The position numbers were made by a program, and so were the translations under genes. From contig CAMWKA010000078.1 of the NCBI GenBank assembly GCA_947174725.1, forward strand, positions 1 through 7,493: a stretch of DNA of 7,493 nucleotides, given 5' to 3'. The notes beneath the pieces are model-generated. The model had not been told where the DNA came from and ran no database searches. It was given only the letters and a program-made list of their open reading frames with translations. Below are positions 5,741-7,493 of this stretch, one piece after another. This stretch comes from an uncultured Lachnospiraceae bacterium. GTDB lineage: Bacteria; Bacillota; Clostridia; Lachnospirales; Lachnospiraceae. Within the stretch, counting starts at the first letter, position 1. The number at the start of each line of letters is the position of its first letter.

Positions 5741-5771
5741 TCCGTCTTTTTCAAAGATGCGGCTCATCTTT

Positions 5772-6491
5772 TTATAGATCTATATGGATAATCTTTTCCG
5801 CCATCAGATACGCAAAGATATAGACGGCCAGTAGAATTGTCATGATGATCATTCCCATCAGATTATGGTACATCCCGTCAAAAAATCCCGGCGAAGATAC
5901 ATCAATATATAAAATGATTGCAAATGGCACGATGTTCATAATCCCCTGCTCCAGACGCTTTGCGCTGATCATCGTGGTAATCTCCCGTTTGACCTCTATT
6001 TTATCGTTGATAACATCCGCCGTATTTTTCAATATCCCCACAAGGTTGCCACCGCTTTTCTTCGCGATATGAAATACTTCCGCAAAATCCCTGATGTCCG
6101 CGACCTGGCATCTTGCGGCAAAATCAGAAAGAATATCTTCAATATTGCGGTTATTTCTCAACTCCAACGTCAGATGATAAAGTTCTTTCGCCATCATGGC
6201 CTGTTTTCCATATAAAAGGCTGATATCCTGATATGCATGGATAAATGCGTTTTCTATGGAATATCCCGCCTGCAGTCCCGCAATGACGGCATGCATCATC
6301 TCTTTGAACTGAAGATTCAGTTCCTCCTTACGTTTTCGCAGCAAGTCCTTTTTCTTTTGGCGGAAAAGAAAAATCAAACCCGGTATCAGTAATAACAGAA
6401 ATACCATTACTGAACGATAAAACACATAAGATACCAATGCAGCAATTCCCACACCCTGCAAACCATACTTTATGATTTCCCCGATATTCAT
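5772..6491 (-). CDS. tadB: TadB-like pilus assembly platform protein (T2SSF domain)
   Basis: Inner-membrane platform protein that partners with CpaF and TadC. From the Met at 6491 it has 239 residues: N-terminal hydrophobic segments at about 11-45, a cytoplasmic T2SSF/GspF domain at about 60-185 (GYSIENAF, the FAEVFHIAKKSGGNL segment, and an EVKREI.TMISAKRLEQ segment), then membrane segments at about 186-200 and 211-232. This start is 7 nt after the cpaF stop but has no clear ribosome binding site. The frame is open upstream, and an ATG at 6587 is preceded by AGGAGG with 9-nt spacing. That start would add 32 residues and overlap cpaF by 89 nt. The residues just before the chosen Met (YDNYRM) resemble the N-terminal pattern I recall in clostridial TadB proteins, so the longer form is a real alternative. 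Function is confident; the start is not. Confidence 0.92.
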   Translation of the reverse strand: MNIGEIIKYGLQGVGIAALVSYVFYRSVMVFLLLLIPGLIFLFRQKKKDLLRKRKEELNLQFKEMMHAVIAGLQAGYSIENAFIHAYQDISLLYGKQAMMAKELYHLTLELRNNRNIEDILSDFAARCQVADIRDFAEVFHIAKKSGGNLVGILKNTADVINDKIEVKREITTMISAKRLEQGIMNIVPFAIILYIDVSSPGFFDGMYHNLMGMIIMTILLAVYIFAYLMAEKIIHIDL

Positions 6492-6498
6492 CCGATAG

Positions 6499-7493
6499 TT
6501 ATCGTAAGATTCCGGCTGCCTTAAGCTTTGCGACCGAGTGAAGTTTTTCCTTTGCCAAAAGCCTGCCTCTGATCTTTCCCTGCTCATCTTCCCCATCCTC
6601 CTGAAATGCATATAATATGGAAGTTTTGATCTCATTGTTTTCATAACCCAGCACTTCAACGATTTCCAGCACCTTTCTGCTCTTATCCCGAAGCCGTCCC
6701 AAATGCACGATAATATCAATTCCGCTTGCAATCTGCCCTCTGATCGCCGCCAACGGAAGATCCATTGCCATCATGGTCATTGTCTCCAAACGGGACAGCA
6801 TGTCTCTCGCGCTATTGGCATGACCCGTAGAAAGAGAACCGTCATGCCCGGTATTTAACGCCTGTATCATATCGATTGCCTCCCCTCCACGCACTTCTCC
6901 CACAACGATTCGATCCGGACGCATCCGAAGACTTGACTTGATCAGATCCCGGATACTGATTGGCTCACACCCCTCCACATTGGCATTTCTGGTCTCCAAG
7001 CGAACCAGATTCGGCACTCCCAGAATCTGCAGTTCCGCACTGTCCTCTATGGTAATAATCCTTTCATCTTTGGGGATAAAATCAGACAATGCATTTAAAA
7101 ACGTCGTCTTGCCGCTACCGGTACCCCCGCTGATAAAGATGTTATACCCCGCCACCACAAGATCCCTTAGAAAATCAACAACCTCTTCATTGATTGCGCC
7201 AAATGCAAGCAGATCTTTCATCTGGATCGGATGTTCCGGAAATCTCCGAATGGTTACGACCGGTCCATTTAGTGCCACCGGTGCAAGTACAATATTGACC
7301 CGCGATCCATTTTCCAATCTGGCATCCGCAATCGGCGACGCCTCATTTACCGTACGATTACATTTTGCAACGATCTGCTGGATCACATCCTCTAACTTTT
7401 CTGTTGATTCAAAAGTTTTGTCCCATTGCGTCAACCTGCCATTACGCTCTATAAAAATATTGTCTGTCCCATTGATCATTATCTCAGTAACAC
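6499..7493 (-). CDS. cpaF: CpaF/TadA-family secretion ATPase, 5' end missing (partial)
   Basis: Cytoplasmic hexameric ATPase that powers Tad/Flp pilus assembly (PilT/VirB11-like superfamily). 330 residues and the stop are visible. The frame stays open through VTEI to the right edge, and the Met at 7479 sits in the family's internal VxEIMxNG motif, so the true start lies outside the window. Counting that Met as 1: Walker A GGTGSGKTT at 118-126; acidic Asp box TIEDS at 143-147; Walker B-type segment RIVVGEVRGG at 190-199; His-box region GHDGSLSTGH at 211-220. All key residues are present, and the C-terminus ends in the usual KLKAAGI-type tail. The stop is 7 nt before the TadB Met at 6491, which implies co-transcription and probably translational coupling. 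Family assignment is secure; only the N-terminal part is missing. Confidence 0.97.
   Translation of the reverse strand, partial: VTEIMINGTDNIFIERNGRLTQWDKTFESTEKLEDVIQQIVAKCNRTVNEASPIADARLENGSRVNIVLAPVALNGPVVTIRRFPEHPIQMKDLLAFGAINEEVVDFLRDLVVAGYNIFISGGTGSGKTTFLNALSDFIPKDERIITIEDSAELQILGVPNLVRLETRNANVEGCEPISIRDLIKSSLRMRPDRIVVGEVRGGEAIDMIQALNTGHDGSLSTGHANSARDMLSRLETMTMMAMDLPLAAIRGQIASGIDIIVHLGRLRDKSRKVLEIVEVLGYENNEIKTSILYAFQEDGEDEQGKIRGRLLAKEKLHSVAKLKAAGILR

Noticed and set aside
5693..5754. Internal promoter in the tadB-tadC spacer
   Set aside because: TTGAAA and TATAGT are present but not at suitable spacing; the element 17 nt from TTGAAA (TATCTA) matches the -10 consensus poorly, and AT-rich sequence gives such hits by chance.
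5753..5771. Hairpin AAAGATG/CATCTTT just after the tadB stop as an intrinsic terminator
   Set aside because: On the minus strand it is followed by GAAAAAGACGG, not a T-tract, and the stem has only two G-C pairs; the operon plainly continues into tadC.

Overview
The window carries one strand-uniform locus. Every gene I can support lies on the minus strand and is read from right to left. The locus is a Tad/Flp (type IVb) pilus or pseudopilus assembly cluster of the kind found in Gram-positive Clostridia. Moderate-to-low GC, strong AGGAGG-type ribosome binding sites, a Flp1-like mini-pilin, a DUF5702-type protein and a DUF6382-like start at the left edge together suggest a gut-type Bacillota, most likely Lachnospiraceae. 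The taxonomic call is inference from gene content, not from a marker gene.

Layout in transcription order: the 3' part of a CpaF/TadA secretion ATPase (right edge to 6499); TadB-like inner-membrane platform protein (to 5772); a 124-nt AT-rich spacer with a 13-bp tandem repeat; TadC-like platform protein with a large extracytoplasmic Ig-like insert (5647 to 4196); a 55-residue Flp-type prepilin (4148 to 3981); a DUF5702-type pilus-associated protein (3895 to 2390); a 200-nt spacer almost filled by a long RNA-like stem-loop (2224-2383); a 285-aa TadE-like pseudopilin ending in two Cys/His repeats (2189 to 1332); a small A24 prepilin peptidase (1311 to 886); a second structured spacer with three hairpins (731-864); a 165-aa TadE-like pseudopilin (717 to 220); and the first 65 codons of a DUF6382-like protein, probably FHA-linked, running off the left edge.

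How the parts fit: CpaF supplies ATP-driven power to the TadB/TadC platform. The A24 peptidase is expected to process the prepilin and the two TadE-like proteins, all three of which show a Gly followed by Glu at +5 before a hydrophobic stretch. Processed subunits would then be assembled into a short pilus or pseudopilus. No promoter or intrinsic terminator is convincing, so the window looks like the middle of a longer operon. SAF-domain, TadZ-like and any further regulatory genes would lie outside it.

The observation most worth following is the intercistronic element at 2224-2383. A 38-position stem has 30 Watson-Crick pairs, 7 wobbles and 1 mismatch. All seven wobbles are G-U in the minus-strand (operon) transcript and would be A-C mismatches in the other strand. 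That points to selection on an RNA structure inside the operon message.
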